A stretch of 64,000 nucleotides of DNA from Streptomyces luteolus (GCF_029968015.1 NZ_JASCIS010000035.1:20963-84962), one strand, 5' to 3'; positions 18,495 through 26,644 are shown, counted from the stretch's first letter. Made by a program: numbers and translations. Notes: generated from the sequence alone by a model not told the origin.

Positions 18495-18794
18495 TCAGCC
18501 GATGGCGCCGGACGTCTGGCTGTCCGTGTCGACGAAGGCGTCGGCGACCTGCTGGATGAACTCGCTGACGCCCTGCAGACCCTCGATCGCCTCCTGCGTA
18601 CCGTTCTTGTACTCCTCCCAGAACGGCCGGAACTTCGTCTCGGAGCCGGGGGTCGCGTAGGCCGCCTCGACCATCTCCTCCATCTTGGTGTTCGCCTCGT
18701 GGAGGCTCTGCTGCATGAGTTCCTTCTGGGTCTTCAGCCAGGCGGAGGCCTCGCGCATCTCGTCCGGGCTGATCTTGATGTTGCCGTCGGCCAT
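18495..18794 (-). CDS. WXG100 family T7SS protein (Esx-like), first gene of operon
   Basis: 99 aa from ATG 18794, which gives the standard WXG100 size; the frame continues upstream to 18854 but that part is unlike the family. Two amphipathic helices (about 8-45 and 58-95) flank a turn near PFWEEYKNG, where W59 stands at the WXG position but the strict W-x-G is not kept. No signal peptide, as expected for T7SS substrates. GGAGAGGAACGGAC precedes the ATG and supports the start. It presumably dimerises with the neighbouring 99-aa protein. Confidence 0.88.
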   Translation of the reverse strand: MADGNIKISPDEMREASAWLKTQKELMQQSLHEANTKMEEMVEAAYATPGSETKFRPFWEEYKNGTQEAIEGLQGVSEFIQQVADAFVDTDSQTSGAIG

Positions 18795-19043
18795 GTCCGT
18801 TCCTCTCCTCGTTCGGTCCGTTCCCGGGCTACGGACCCCCAGAGGCACGCGCACCCGTTACCGGGCACTACGGAACGTCCGTCAGCTCGGTTCACCGCTG
18901 TTGCGAAACGGTGACAAACCAAGGCATCACCCCCGGCCTGGCGCACTCCTGCTTGCCGATGGCCCCCAGCTGTCCCCCGGTCGGCACGCGCGGGTGAGGA
19001 TGGGGGAGAACAAGCGGGTCAGGATGAGTGTGGAGCGGATGGC

Positions 19044-19262
19044 ATGCGGTTGACGGTGTTCTGGCAGCGGATGGAGGAGCACTTCGGTGCTTCGTACGCC
19101 GATTCGTTCGCGCGCGATCATGTGATGTCCGAGCTCGGCGGGCGGACCGTGCACCAGGCGCTCGACGCCGGCTGGGAGACGAAGGACGTCTGGCGCGCGG
19201 TGTGCAACGCGATGGGCGTACCGGCCGACAAACGGGGCACCCTCCCGGAGGAGAAGCGCTGA
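19044..19262 (+). CDS. DUF3046 family protein
   Basis: 72 aa. The sequence RLTVFWQRMEEHFGASYADSF, followed by VMSELGGRTVHQALDAGWETKDVWRAVC, is the hallmark of DUF3046, a small actinobacterial family of unknown function commonly encoded close to recA and recX. Here recA lies 9 kb downstream, with the oxidase, two-component and decayed region in between. Length equals the family norm. Confidence 0.9.
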   Translation: MRLTVFWQRMEEHFGASYADSFARDHVMSELGGRTVHQALDAGWETKDVWRAVCNAMGVPADKRGTLPEEKR

Positions 19263-19290
19263 CGCGCGGCGAGGGCATCCCGCGGCGCCT

Positions 19291-19602
19291 CACGCGCGGT
19301 GGGAGTTCCGAAGCGGGTCACGCGTGGTGAGGGGTTCCGGGGTGGCGCATGCGTGGTGAGGAGTTCCGGGGTGGCTCACGCGTGGTGAGGAGTCCGGAGG
19401 CGGGTCACGCGCGGTGAGGGGTTCCGAGGTGCGCACGCGCGGTGAGGAGTTTCGGGCTCGCGCATGCGTGGTGAGGAGGTTCGGGCTCGCGCACGCGCGG
19501 TGAGGAGGTTCGGGCTCGCGCATGCGTGGTGAGGGGTTCCGGGGTGGCGCACGCGCGGTGACGAGTTCCGGTGGCGCACGCGCGGTGACGGGTCTCCCGG
19601 CG
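19291..19602. repeat. Tandem minisatellite, 11 units of 27-29 bp
   Basis: Units start at 19291, 19319, 19348, 19377, 19406, 19434, 19463, 19492, 19521, 19550 and 19577. Each begins CACGCGCGGTGAGGAGTTCC, followed by GGGGTGGCG or GGGCTCGCG, with C/T alternation in CACGCGCG versus CATGCGTG. The unit is not a multiple of 3, so it is not coding. There are no spacers, so it is not CRISPR. It fills the gap between DUF3046 and the AI-2E exporter gene. Confidence 0.95.
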
Positions 19603-19719
19603 GGCGACGGCCACGGCTTCGCGGCGGGCGACGGCCACGACACCTGACCTCGGCCGGATGAGGTGCATCACGCCCGGACAGCTGCCGGATTGTCGGTGGC
19701 GTACGCGAGACTGGTCGGC

Positions 19720-20985
19720 GTGGCAGCCAGCAAAGCACCCAGTGAGACCGTCGCGCAGGACAGCGGCCCGCCCTCGACGCCCCCCGAGGGGCCCGCCTCG
19801 GCGTGGGCGGGACAGCGCATGCCGCGGTGGCTGCCGCGCGCCATGGTGCTCGCGCTGGCCCTGTTCGCCTGCTTCCAGCTCGGCAGCTGGGCCTTCCACC
19901 AGCTGACCGGCCTGTTGATCAACATCCTGATCGCGTTCTTCCTCGCGCTCGCCGTGGAGCCCGCGGTGAGCAGGATGGCGCACCGCGGCATGCGCCGCGG
20001 CCTGGCCACCGCCCTGGTCTTCCTCGGCGTGATCGCCGCGGGAGCGGGCTTCGTCGCCATGCTGGGCTCGATGCTCGCCGGGCAGATCGTGGAGATGGTC
20101 GAGGACTTCCCGCAGTACCTCGACTCCGTGATCAGCTGGATCAACACCACGTTCCACACGGAGCTGTCCCGGGTCGAGCTGCAGGACAGCCTGGTGCACT
20201 CGGACTGGCTGCAGAAGTACGTGCAGAACAGTGCGACGGGCGTCCTGGACGTCTCCGCGCAGGTCCTGGGCGGCCTCTTCCAGCTCCTGACGATCCTGCT
20301 CTTCTCGTTCTACTTCGCGGCGGACGGCCCGCGCCTGCGCCGGGCGCTGTGCTCCGTGCTGCCGCCCGCCAAGCAGGCCGAGGTGCTGCGCGCCTGGGAG
20401 ATCGCCGTCGACAAAACGGGCGGCTACCTGTACTCCCGCGGCCTGATGGCCCTGATCTCCGGCGTCGCGCACTACATCCTGCTGGCGGCGCTCGGCGTCT
20501 CGTACGCGCCCGCGCTCGCGGTGTGGGTCGGCCTGGTCTCGCAGTTCCTGCCCACGATCGGCACCTATCTGGCGGGCGCCCTGCCGATGCTGATCGCGTT
20601 CACGGTCGACCCCTGGTACGCGCTGTGGGTGCTCGTCTTCGTGGTGGTCTACCAGCAGTTCGAGAACTACATGCTGCAGCCCAAGCTGACCGCCAAGACC
20701 GTCGACATCCACCCGGCGGTGGCGTTCGGCTCGGTCATCGTGGGCACGGCCCTGCTCGGCGCGGTCGGCGCCCTGGTCGCGATCCCCGCCGTGGCCACGC
20801 TCCAGGCGTTCCTCGGCGCCTACGTGAGGCGGTACGACGTGACGGACGACCCGCGCGTGCACGGCCACCGCAGGCGCGGCGCGGGCCCGCCGCTCGTCCG
20901 CCTGAGACAGGCCCTGAACACCCGCAGCGACGCACCCCCGCCGCCCCAGCAGCGCACCGCGGAACCCCCGGACCAGGACCTCTGA
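19720..20985 (+). CDS. AI-2E family transporter
   Basis: Polytopic membrane protein of the AI-2E/PerM family (PF01594 type), exporter of unknown substrate. Residues matching the family: LALFACFQLGSWAFHQLTGLLINILIAFFLALAVEP near the N-terminus, LLFSFYFAADGPRLRRA in the middle, and SQFLPTIGTYLAGALPMLIAF and YQQFENYMLQPKLTAKTVDIHPAVAFGSVIVG towards the C-terminus, the most conserved part. Start is uncertain: GTG 19663, 19696 and 19720 are all in frame and none has a clear ribosome binding site. 19720 (421 aa) is chosen to avoid the sequence next to the repeat array. A proline-rich tail ends the protein. Confidence 0.88.
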   Translation: MAASKAPSETVAQDSGPPSTPPEGPASAWAGQRMPRWLPRAMVLALALFACFQLGSWAFHQLTGLLINILIAFFLALAVEPAVSRMAHRGMRRGLATALVFLGVIAAGAGFVAMLGSMLAGQIVEMVEDFPQYLDSVISWINTTFHTELSRVELQDSLVHSDWLQKYVQNSATGVLDVSAQVLGGLFQLLTILLFSFYFAADGPRLRRALCSVLPPAKQAEVLRAWEIAVDKTGGYLYSRGLMALISGVAHYILLAALGVSYAPALAVWVGLVSQFLPTIGTYLAGALPMLIAFTVDPWYALWVLVFVVVYQQFENYMLQPKLTAKTVDIHPAVAFGSVIVGTALLGAVGALVAIPAVATLQAFLGAYVRRYDVTDDPRVHGHRRRGAGPPLVRLRQALNTRSDAPPPPQQRTAEPPDQDL

Positions 20986-20989
20986 CCCG

Positions 20990-21013
20990 GCCCCGGCCGA
21001 CCAGGGCCGGGGC
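20990..21013. terminator. GC-rich hairpin terminator
   Basis: GCCCCGGCC (20990-20998) pairs with GGCCGGGGC (21005-21013). It lies in the 45-bp gap between two convergent genes, immediately after the AI-2E stop, so it can terminate both. Confidence 0.75.
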
Positions 21014-21030
21014 ATCGCCGTACGAGGTGA

Positions 21031-21267
21031 TTAGTTCCCGTACGGGGAGTCCGTCCGGTCAGGCCGGGGCGTGCCCGCGCGGCGGGTCAGCACCAGGGGA
21101 GTGCCGATCGCGCCCGCCACGGCGAGGTAGAGCGGCATCAGTTTGAGGGCGAACGGCATGTCCGCGTCGAACGCGAGACGGGCCGTGGCCCCGATCGCGG
21201 CGGCCACCAGCTCACCGGCGAAGAAGCCACCGAACAGACCGCCGAGGACGCCGAGTACGTACTTCAC
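21031..21267 (-). CDS. Small two-helix membrane protein of unknown function
   Basis: 78 aa. GTG 21267 is preceded by CTGGAGCTCTC. Two hydrophobic segments: a glycine-rich one at about 3-28 (VLGVLGGLFGGFFAGELVAAAIG) and one at about 42-62 (LKLMPLYLAVAGAIGTPLVL). It lies 45 nt after cydB in the same direction and may be part of the oxidase transcript. I recognise no family. Confidence 0.65.
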   Translation of the reverse strand: MKYVLGVLGGLFGGFFAGELVAAAIGATARLAFDADMPFALKLMPLYLAVAGAIGTPLVLTRRAGTPRPDRTDSPYGN

Positions 21268-21312
21268 GAGAGCTCCAGGGTGAGGCAGAGGGGAATCGGG
21301 CGGCAGGCGGGC

Positions 21313-22107
21313 TCAGATGTACGAGGGTCTGGTCACCCGGTGACGGAACGTGTGCCACGTCCACGCCTGCACGGCGAGCAGCAGCGGCGTCACCACCAGG
21401 AGCGCCGGTACGAGGAACGCGAGCGTGGTGCCGTCCGCGGCCGACTCCGTGAGCGGCAGCGCGACACCCGCGGACAGCGGCAGCGCGGCCATCAGCGCAC
21501 CGGTCAGGGCGAACGACTGCCAGGGCCGCCCGCCCCGACCCACCAGCACACGCGCGCGTGCGTACGGGTCTCCGGTCAGCCGCATCGCGGCGAAGCCGAG
21601 ACCGTGGGCCGCGAACAGGGCGGCGACGGCGAGCGCCGTGAGCAACGCCACCGGACCGGACGCCGTGGTGTCGGCGGAGCCGGTGAACAGCGCGGCGAGC
21701 AGCCAGCCCCAGGCGAGCGCGACGGCCCAACTCCCGCACACCACCGCGGTGTCGCATCCCGCGCGCCACCAGGAGCCGCCCGCACGCCCGCGCAGCCACA
21801 GCCCCGCGTCGCGCACCACCCAGCCCGCGAGGAGCGGTACCACGACGGCGAACTGCCCGCTCAGCAGCTCGCCCTCGAGCTCCGGGAAGCAGCCGATGAG
21901 CAGCCCCGCGGTGGCGACCAGCCACACCTCGTTGCCGAGGAAGAACGGCGCGAACGACGTCAGCACCAGGCGCCGTTCGCCGTCACCACGCCCGAGGTAG
22001 GGCGCGAGCATGCCGGTGCCGATGTCGGCGCCGCCGAGCACGAAGTACCCGGCCGCGAAGAACGCGAGGAGGCCGACGGCCAGGGTTTCGAGGGTCGAGG
22101 TGTCCAT
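21313..22107 (-). CDS. cydB: Cytochrome bd-type quinol oxidase subunit II (short form)
   Basis: Inner-membrane subunit II of a cytochrome bd-type terminal oxidase, 264 aa from ATG 22107. GYFVLGGADIGTGMLAP corresponds to the conserved GYFVLEGFDFGVGML segment near the N-terminus of CydB, and FFLGNEVWLVATAGLLIGCFPE is another family match. It is clearly shorter than most CydB proteins (about 330-380 aa). It begins 8 nt after the cydA stop, so the two form an operon. Shortening may reflect a divergent oxidase subtype. Confidence 0.82.
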   Translation of the reverse strand: MDTSTLETLAVGLLAFFAAGYFVLGGADIGTGMLAPYLGRGDGERRLVLTSFAPFFLGNEVWLVATAGLLIGCFPELEGELLSGQFAVVVPLLAGWVVRDAGLWLRGRAGGSWWRAGCDTAVVCGSWAVALAWGWLLAALFTGSADTTASGPVALLTALAVAALFAAHGLGFAAMRLTGDPYARARVLVGRGGRPWQSFALTGALMAALPLSAGVALPLTESAADGTTLAFLVPALLVVTPLLLAVQAWTWHTFRHRVTRPSYI

Positions 22108-22115
22108 GGCGCTCC

Positions 22116-23423
22116 TCAGTAGCTCGCGGCGGCGAGAGAGTCGGCAGGGTCCCGCTCCGCGGCCCGCTCGTCGTGGCCGAGCCCGCGGTCGACGGGCCCC
22201 ACGCGCGCGTGCCGCACGAGCAGCCACACATTGACGGCGGCGAGCAACGCGAACAGGGAGGTGAAGACGATCAACGAGGTGCGCATCGCGCCGGGAGACA
22301 CCGAGGAGACCGCGTCCTCGGTCTTCAACAGGCCGTACACGACCCAGGGTTGGCGCCCTGCCTCACGGAACACCCAGCCGCTGATCACCGCCACGTACGG
22401 CAGCGGAACCGCCGCCATGAGCGCCAGGTGCCAGAGCCGGAAGCGGTAGACGGTCCTCTTGAAGCAGGCGAGCACGAAACCGGCGATGCACAGGTACATC
22501 ATCAGCGCGAAGGCGAGCAGCATCAGAATGCCCGCACCGCGCGTCCAGGCCTCCGAAGGGACGTAGTCACCGGGGCCGAAACGGGCCACCATGTCGGCCT
22601 GGAGACGGGCCACTTCAGCCGCCTTGCTGCTGAAAACCGCCTCCTTCATGGGCTGCATCACGGTGAACTGCACCCCGCCGAAGGCCGCCGCGACGAACAG
22701 CGCGGGAAGCGACACGAACACCCCGATGCGCAGGCTGCGCCCGAAGAACTCCCACTCGGGGGAGCGCTTGAACAGGTGGTACGCGCTCACCCCCGCCATG
22801 AAGAACCCCGCGGTGAGCAGCGCGCCCGCCACGATGTGCCCGAACGCGAGGAGCGTGCTCGGGTTGGTGAACACCGCCGCGGCGTCCCCGATGACCAGCC
22901 TGCCGCCCGACTCCCGGTATCCCACGGGGTTGTTGAGGAAGCCGTTCGCGACGAGGATCCAGTACGCGGAGGCGTACGCGGTGAGGGTGACCACCCAGAT
23001 CAGCGCCAGATGGACCCAGCGGTTGAACCGGTGCCAGCCGAAGATCCACAGGCCGAGGAAAGTCGACTCCACAAAGAAGGCGACGACTGTTTCGAGCGCC
23101 ATGGAGGCCCCGAAAACGTCCCCTGCGTAGTGCGTCAGTCCGCTCCAGCTGAGGCCGAACTGAAACTCCATGACGATGCCGGTGACGATGCCGACCGCGT
23201 AGTTGATGACGTACAGCTGCCCCCAGAACCGCACCATGCGCGCGTGCAGCACGCTGCCGCTCAGCGTCGCCCGCGTCTGCAGGCACGCCACCAGCGTGGC
23301 GAGGCCGAGCGTGAGGGCCACGAACAGGAAGTGTCCGCCCGCGGTGAGGGCGAACTGCAGCCGCGCCAGGTCGAGGGTTTCCGGGGCCGCTGGGCCGCTC
23401 GCGAAAGTCAGGGATGGGTCCAC
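22116..23423 (-). CDS. cydA: Cytochrome bd-type quinol oxidase subunit I
   Basis: 435 aa, haem-bearing subunit of a quinol:O2 oxidoreductase. Conserved elements: LARLQFALTAGGHFLFVALTLGLA (first helix with the haem His), IVTGIVMEFQFGLSW, ALETVVAFFVESTFLGLWIFGW, WVFREAGRQPWVVYGLL. The GRQPW signature and EFQFG are diagnostic. The quinone loop is the short type, as in many actinobacterial and CIO-like oxidases. No cydCD genes follow. Both oxidase genes run opposite to recA. Confidence 0.92.
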   Translation of the reverse strand: MDPSLTFASGPAAPETLDLARLQFALTAGGHFLFVALTLGLATLVACLQTRATLSGSVLHARMVRFWGQLYVINYAVGIVTGIVMEFQFGLSWSGLTHYAGDVFGASMALETVVAFFVESTFLGLWIFGWHRFNRWVHLALIWVVTLTAYASAYWILVANGFLNNPVGYRESGGRLVIGDAAAVFTNPSTLLAFGHIVAGALLTAGFFMAGVSAYHLFKRSPEWEFFGRSLRIGVFVSLPALFVAAAFGGVQFTVMQPMKEAVFSSKAAEVARLQADMVARFGPGDYVPSEAWTRGAGILMLLAFALMMYLCIAGFVLACFKRTVYRFRLWHLALMAAVPLPYVAVISGWVFREAGRQPWVVYGLLKTEDAVSSVSPGAMRTSLIVFTSLFALLAAVNVWLLVRHARVGPVDRGLGHDERAAERDPADSLAAASY

Positions 23424-23548
23424 CCCGTCAGCGTCCGCGTACGGCTCCGGTGGCGGCGTCGGCCGCCGGTGGACAGTCCGCGTACCCCCTCAGTTGCGGG
23501 TGCCGTCCTGCGCGTACTCCGAAAGTTGCGCGCACGCGCGGTGGCGGA

Positions 23549-24268
23549 TCAGGTCAGCCAGCCCGGGGTGATCATCCCGGACTCGTAGGCGAGGATGACC
23601 AGTTGGGCCCGGTCTCGTACGTCCAGCTTCGTCATGATCCGGCTCACGTGCGTCTTCGCCGTGGCGGGGGACAGGACGAGGCGCCGGGCGATCTCGTCGT
23701 TGGAGAGCCCGGCGCCGACCAGGCCCATCACCTCCCGCTCGCGCTCCGTCAGCGCGTTGAGGCGGGGGCTGGGGTCGGGCTGCCTGCTGCGGCCCGCGAA
23801 CTCGGCGATGAGGCGGCGGGTCACGGCGGGCGCGATCAGCGCGTCACCGCGCGCCACGACGCGCACTCCGTGCAGCAGCTCCATCGGCTCGGTGTCCTTG
23901 ACCAGGAACCCGGAGGCACCGGCGCGCAGCGCCCCGTACACGTAGTCGTCCACGTCGAAGGTCGTGAGGATGACGACGCGCACGCCCTCCAGGGACGTGT
24001 CCCCGGTGATGCGGCGGGTGGCCTCCAGGCCGTCGACTCCCGGCATCCGGATGTCCATCAGGACCACGTCGGGGAGCAGCCGGCGGGCGAGCGCGAGCGC
24101 CTGATCGCCGTCGGCTGCCTCGCCGACCACCTCGATGTCGTCCTCGTCCTCCAGGATCGAGCGAAATCCCGCTCTCACCAGTGTCTGGTCGTCGGCGAGG
24201 ACGACGCGGACCGCTCTCCCGCCCTCGGGCCCGGTGCCGGATTCCGGCGGTCCCTGCGTGGCTGTCAC
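23549..24268 (-). CDS. NarL/LuxR-family response regulator
   Basis: 239 aa. GTG 24268 overlaps the kinase stop (GTGA) and has GGAGGGGGAGC just upstream. Receiver domain: VRVVLADDQTLVRAGF with the acidic pair, VVLMDIRMPG with the phospho-acceptor Asp, FLVKDTEP with the conserved Lys. Output domain: LTEREREVMGLVGAGLSNDEIARRLVLSPATAKTHVSRIM, a GerE-type helix-turn-helix. It pairs with the overlapping sensor kinase. The 22-bp repeats upstream of the kinase gene are candidate autoregulatory sites. Confidence 0.93.
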   Translation of the reverse strand: MTATQGPPESGTGPEGGRAVRVVLADDQTLVRAGFRSILEDEDDIEVVGEAADGDQALALARRLLPDVVLMDIRMPGVDGLEATRRITGDTSLEGVRVVILTTFDVDDYVYGALRAGASGFLVKDTEPMELLHGVRVVARGDALIAPAVTRRLIAEFAGRSRQPDPSPRLNALTEREREVMGLVGAGLSNDEIARRLVLSPATAKTHVSRIMTKLDVRDRAQLVILAYESGMITPGWLT

Positions 24269-25494
24269 AGCTCCCCCTCCAACGGAGTCCCGAGCGGCAG
24301 CCGGGCACTCACCCGGAAACCGTCCGCCGTGTTGCGTGCCGTCAGTTCGCCGCCGAACGCCTTGGCGCGCTCGGCCATGCCCCGGATTCCGCTGCCGTGC
24401 GCAGGCTCGTCCGACGAGCCCTGCCCGTCGTCGTCGATCCGCACCCGCAGGTCCTCGTCGCAGTAGACGAGCGTGACCGTCGCGCTGCACGCGCGCGCGT
24501 ACCGGGTCACGTTGGTGAGTGACTCCTGCACGATCCGGTAGGCCGCCAGGTCGAGCGGCGGCGGCAGCGGGCGGGGCGTGCCGACCGTCTCCGCGCGGAC
24601 GTCGAGCCCCGCGCCCCGCGCTCCCGCGAGCAGCTCCGGCAGCCGATCGAGGCCCGCTGTGGGCGCCGTGGGCGCGCTCTCGTCGGCCTGGCGGAGCATG
24701 CCGAGGGTGGCGCGGAGTTCGTCCAGCGCGTGCTTGCTCGTGGACTTCACCGCTTCGAGCGCCTCCTCGGCTGTGGCGAGTTCCGCGCTGTGTGCAGCCC
24801 TCTCCGAGGGCTCGGGGCGACGCTTGGAGAGGCGGTGCAGGGCGGCGCTGGACTGCACGTTGATCAGCGAAACGCTGTGCCCCAGTACGTCGTGGAGTTC
24901 GCGCGCGATCCGCAGCCGCTCCTCCGACGCGCTCTGCTGGGCGCGGGCCTCCTGCTCCCGCTCGGCGGCCAGGGCACGTTGGCGGACCTCCTCCACATAG
25001 GCGGCACGCGTGCGTTGTGCACGCGCGAGCACCAGGAGGCTGAGCAGCCAGCCCGCCAGCATCACGAGGGACATGTCGTCGACCTTGCGCTGCCCCGGCT
25101 CCTGCAACACCTCGCCGTACACGACCAACAGCATCGCCATGACGCCCAGCGCGGCAGCCGCGGCGAAGCGGCCGTCCACGGCGGCGGTGTAGAGCGCGAT
25201 GATGAACGCGAGCATCACCGGACCGTCGCTCGCGCTCATCGGGTAGTACACCGCGCACACGACGAGCGTGACGACGGCGACGCCGATGGGCCGACGGCGC
25301 CGGAAGTGCAGCGCACCGCAGCCCACCCCGAGCAGACACCAGCCCGTCACGGCCTGCCAGAACGACTCGGACGTGTTCCGCATCCCCCACAGCGTGCCGC
25401 CCAGGACCACGGCGGCGACGGCCAGCGTCACCGCGAGATCGTTGGCACGCGCGGAGCGTCGCTGTCCGAGCGGGCCGGTCGGGAGGAGTGCCAT
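24265..25494 (-). CDS. HisKA_3-type sensor histidine kinase
   Basis: 409 aa from ATG 25494 (GTG 25521 would add 9 aa). Five or six N-terminal transmembrane helices (about 25-160), a coiled linker (VEEVRQRALAAEREQEARAQQ), then the dimerisation motif RIARELHDVLGHSVSLINVQ with the phospho-acceptor His, and an ATPase domain with ESLTNVTRYARA (N-box), RIDDDGQG and GSGIRGMAERAKAFGGEL. Typical Streptomyces NarL-type partner kinase with no separate extracytoplasmic sensor domain, so it probably senses within the membrane. Confidence 0.93.
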   Translation of the reverse strand: MALLPTGPLGQRRSARANDLAVTLAVAAVVLGGTLWGMRNTSESFWQAVTGWCLLGVGCGALHFRRRRPIGVAVVTLVVCAVYYPMSASDGPVMLAFIIALYTAAVDGRFAAAAALGVMAMLLVVYGEVLQEPGQRKVDDMSLVMLAGWLLSLLVLARAQRTRAAYVEEVRQRALAAEREQEARAQQSASEERLRIARELHDVLGHSVSLINVQSSAALHRLSKRRPEPSERAAHSAELATAEEALEAVKSTSKHALDELRATLGMLRQADESAPTAPTAGLDRLPELLAGARGAGLDVRAETVGTPRPLPPPLDLAAYRIVQESLTNVTRYARACSATVTLVYCDEDLRVRIDDDGQGSSDEPAHGSGIRGMAERAKAFGGELTARNTADGFRVSARLPLGTPLEGEL

Positions 25495-25565
25495 GTCCCG
25501 AAGGATATTCCGGGCGGGCACCGCTCGGCCCGGCCAGGAATCGGCACCCCTTAGGGGCAGCTTTC

Positions 25566-25650
25566 GCGGAAATCGGCACCTCTAGGTGCGGAAATCGGCA
25601 CCTGTAGGTGCGGAAATCGGCACCTGTAGATGCGGAAATCGGCACCTGTA
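25566..25650. repeat. Four 22-bp direct repeats with internal dyad
   Basis: Units start at 25566, 25588, 25610 and 25632, each GCGGAAATCGGCACCTGTAG with GT or AT completing it; the last is incomplete. Each contains CACCT-NN-AGGTG, a 5-bp dyad, perfect in one unit and altered in the others. A degenerate fifth copy, also dyadic (CCCCTTAGGGG), lies at about 25537-25558. The period of 22 bp is close to two DNA turns. The array lies 72 bp upstream of the kinase start, in its promoter region, and looks like an iterated operator. Confidence 0.9.
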
Positions 25651-25672
25651 GCGGCGTTGCTGGAGAGCCGAC

Positions 25673-26644
25673 TCAGGAGCCATCCGATACGAGCAGCCCC
25701 GTCAGCATCCGGCGCATGGTGCGCCGGAACAGCACCTCAGGGGCGTCCGTCAGCTCCGCGCCGCGCTGCTCGGCCAGGGCGGCAGCGAGCTGCGGGCGGT
25801 CCCCCCGCGCCGCGGCCCGGCTCAGGTAGATCGCCTGCGCCGCTCGGCGGTCGGCGGCGTTGCGCTCGGCGGCGTTGCGTTCGGCAGCCTTGCCTTCGGT
25901 GCTGCTCGTGCCGCCGTCCGCGTTCGTCGTACGGCCGGATTCGCTGGTACGGCCCTGGAGTTCGGCCCGTACGAGCTGGGTGATCAGGGCGTTCGTCAGG
26001 CCGACGATCTCCAGCTTGGCCCCGCCCGGCAACGCCACGGGCGTCATCGCCCGCAGCGCGTACTCCACGTGGTCGAGGCCGTGCGGGCCGAGGCGCAGGG
26101 GTTCCGGCGGGACGTCGGTCAGCCAGGGGTGGCGCAGCTGGACGGACCTGGTCCGGTCCGACAGCGCGACCAGGTCCGCGACCGGGTCGCCGAGCAGCGG
26201 TACGTCCAGGTCGACCTCGCCGGCCACCGCGTCGGTCATCAGGTCGAGCAGATCGTCGCGGCCGGAGATGTACCGGTAGAGGGAGGCCTGGCCGGTGCCG
26301 AGGGCCTCCCACACCGCGTCCGGGACGCCACCCGCACCGTCCGCTATCCGGGTGCCCTCCTCCGTCAGCTCCAGCGCTGCCCGCTCGGCTTCGGTGAACA
26401 CCGTGGCCTCACGCCAGGCCGCGATCAGGTTCAGCCGCAGCGACGTCTCACCGGCCGCGGCAGCCTCCATGGTGTGCATGTCCAGGCAGCCGGCACAGCC
26501 GTTGACCTGACTGGCGCGGATCTTCACCAACTCCTGCGTGGTAAGCGGAAGAGTCGACTCCGTGGGCGCCTGGCCTGCGGCGACGAGGTGCTTCAGCGCC
26601 TTGGCGGCGACAGGGCTTGCCATGATGTTCAGCCGGGCTTCCAT
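25673..26644 (-). CDS. Chimera: AhpD/carboxymuconolactone-decarboxylase head fused to truncated TetR regulator
   Basis: 323 aa from ATG 26644. Residues about 1-120 are an AhpD-like peroxidase: ARLNIMASPVAAKALKHLV, KIRASQVNGCAGCLDMHT (the CxxC active site with downstream His), TEAERAALELTEEGTRI, GGVPDAVWEAL. The sequence then passes directly into the second half of a TetR helix-turn-helix (GTGQASLYRYISGRDDLLDLMTDAV) and a complete TetR C-terminal ligand domain. The AhpD C-terminal helix and the TetR N-terminal helices are both missing. This is the result expected from an in-frame deletion fusing two neighbouring genes. DNA binding by the remnant is doubtful. Small tandem repeats (AAERNAAERNAADRRAA) lie near residue 270. 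Confidence 0.85.
   Translation of the reverse strand: MEARLNIMASPVAAKALKHLVAAGQAPTESTLPLTTQELVKIRASQVNGCAGCLDMHTMEAAAAGETSLRLNLIAAWREATVFTEAERAALELTEEGTRIADGAGGVPDAVWEALGTGQASLYRYISGRDDLLDLMTDAVAGEVDLDVPLLGDPVADLVALSDRTRSVQLRHPWLTDVPPEPLRLGPHGLDHVEYALRAMTPVALPGGAKLEIVGLTNALITQLVRAELQGRTSESGRTTNADGGTSSTEGKAAERNAAERNAADRRAAQAIYLSRAAARGDRPQLAAALAEQRGAELTDAPEVLFRRTMRRMLTGLLVSDGS

Noticed and set aside
19291..19602. CRISPR array
   Set aside because: Units are contiguous with no unique spacers, vary in sequence, and no cas genes are in the window.
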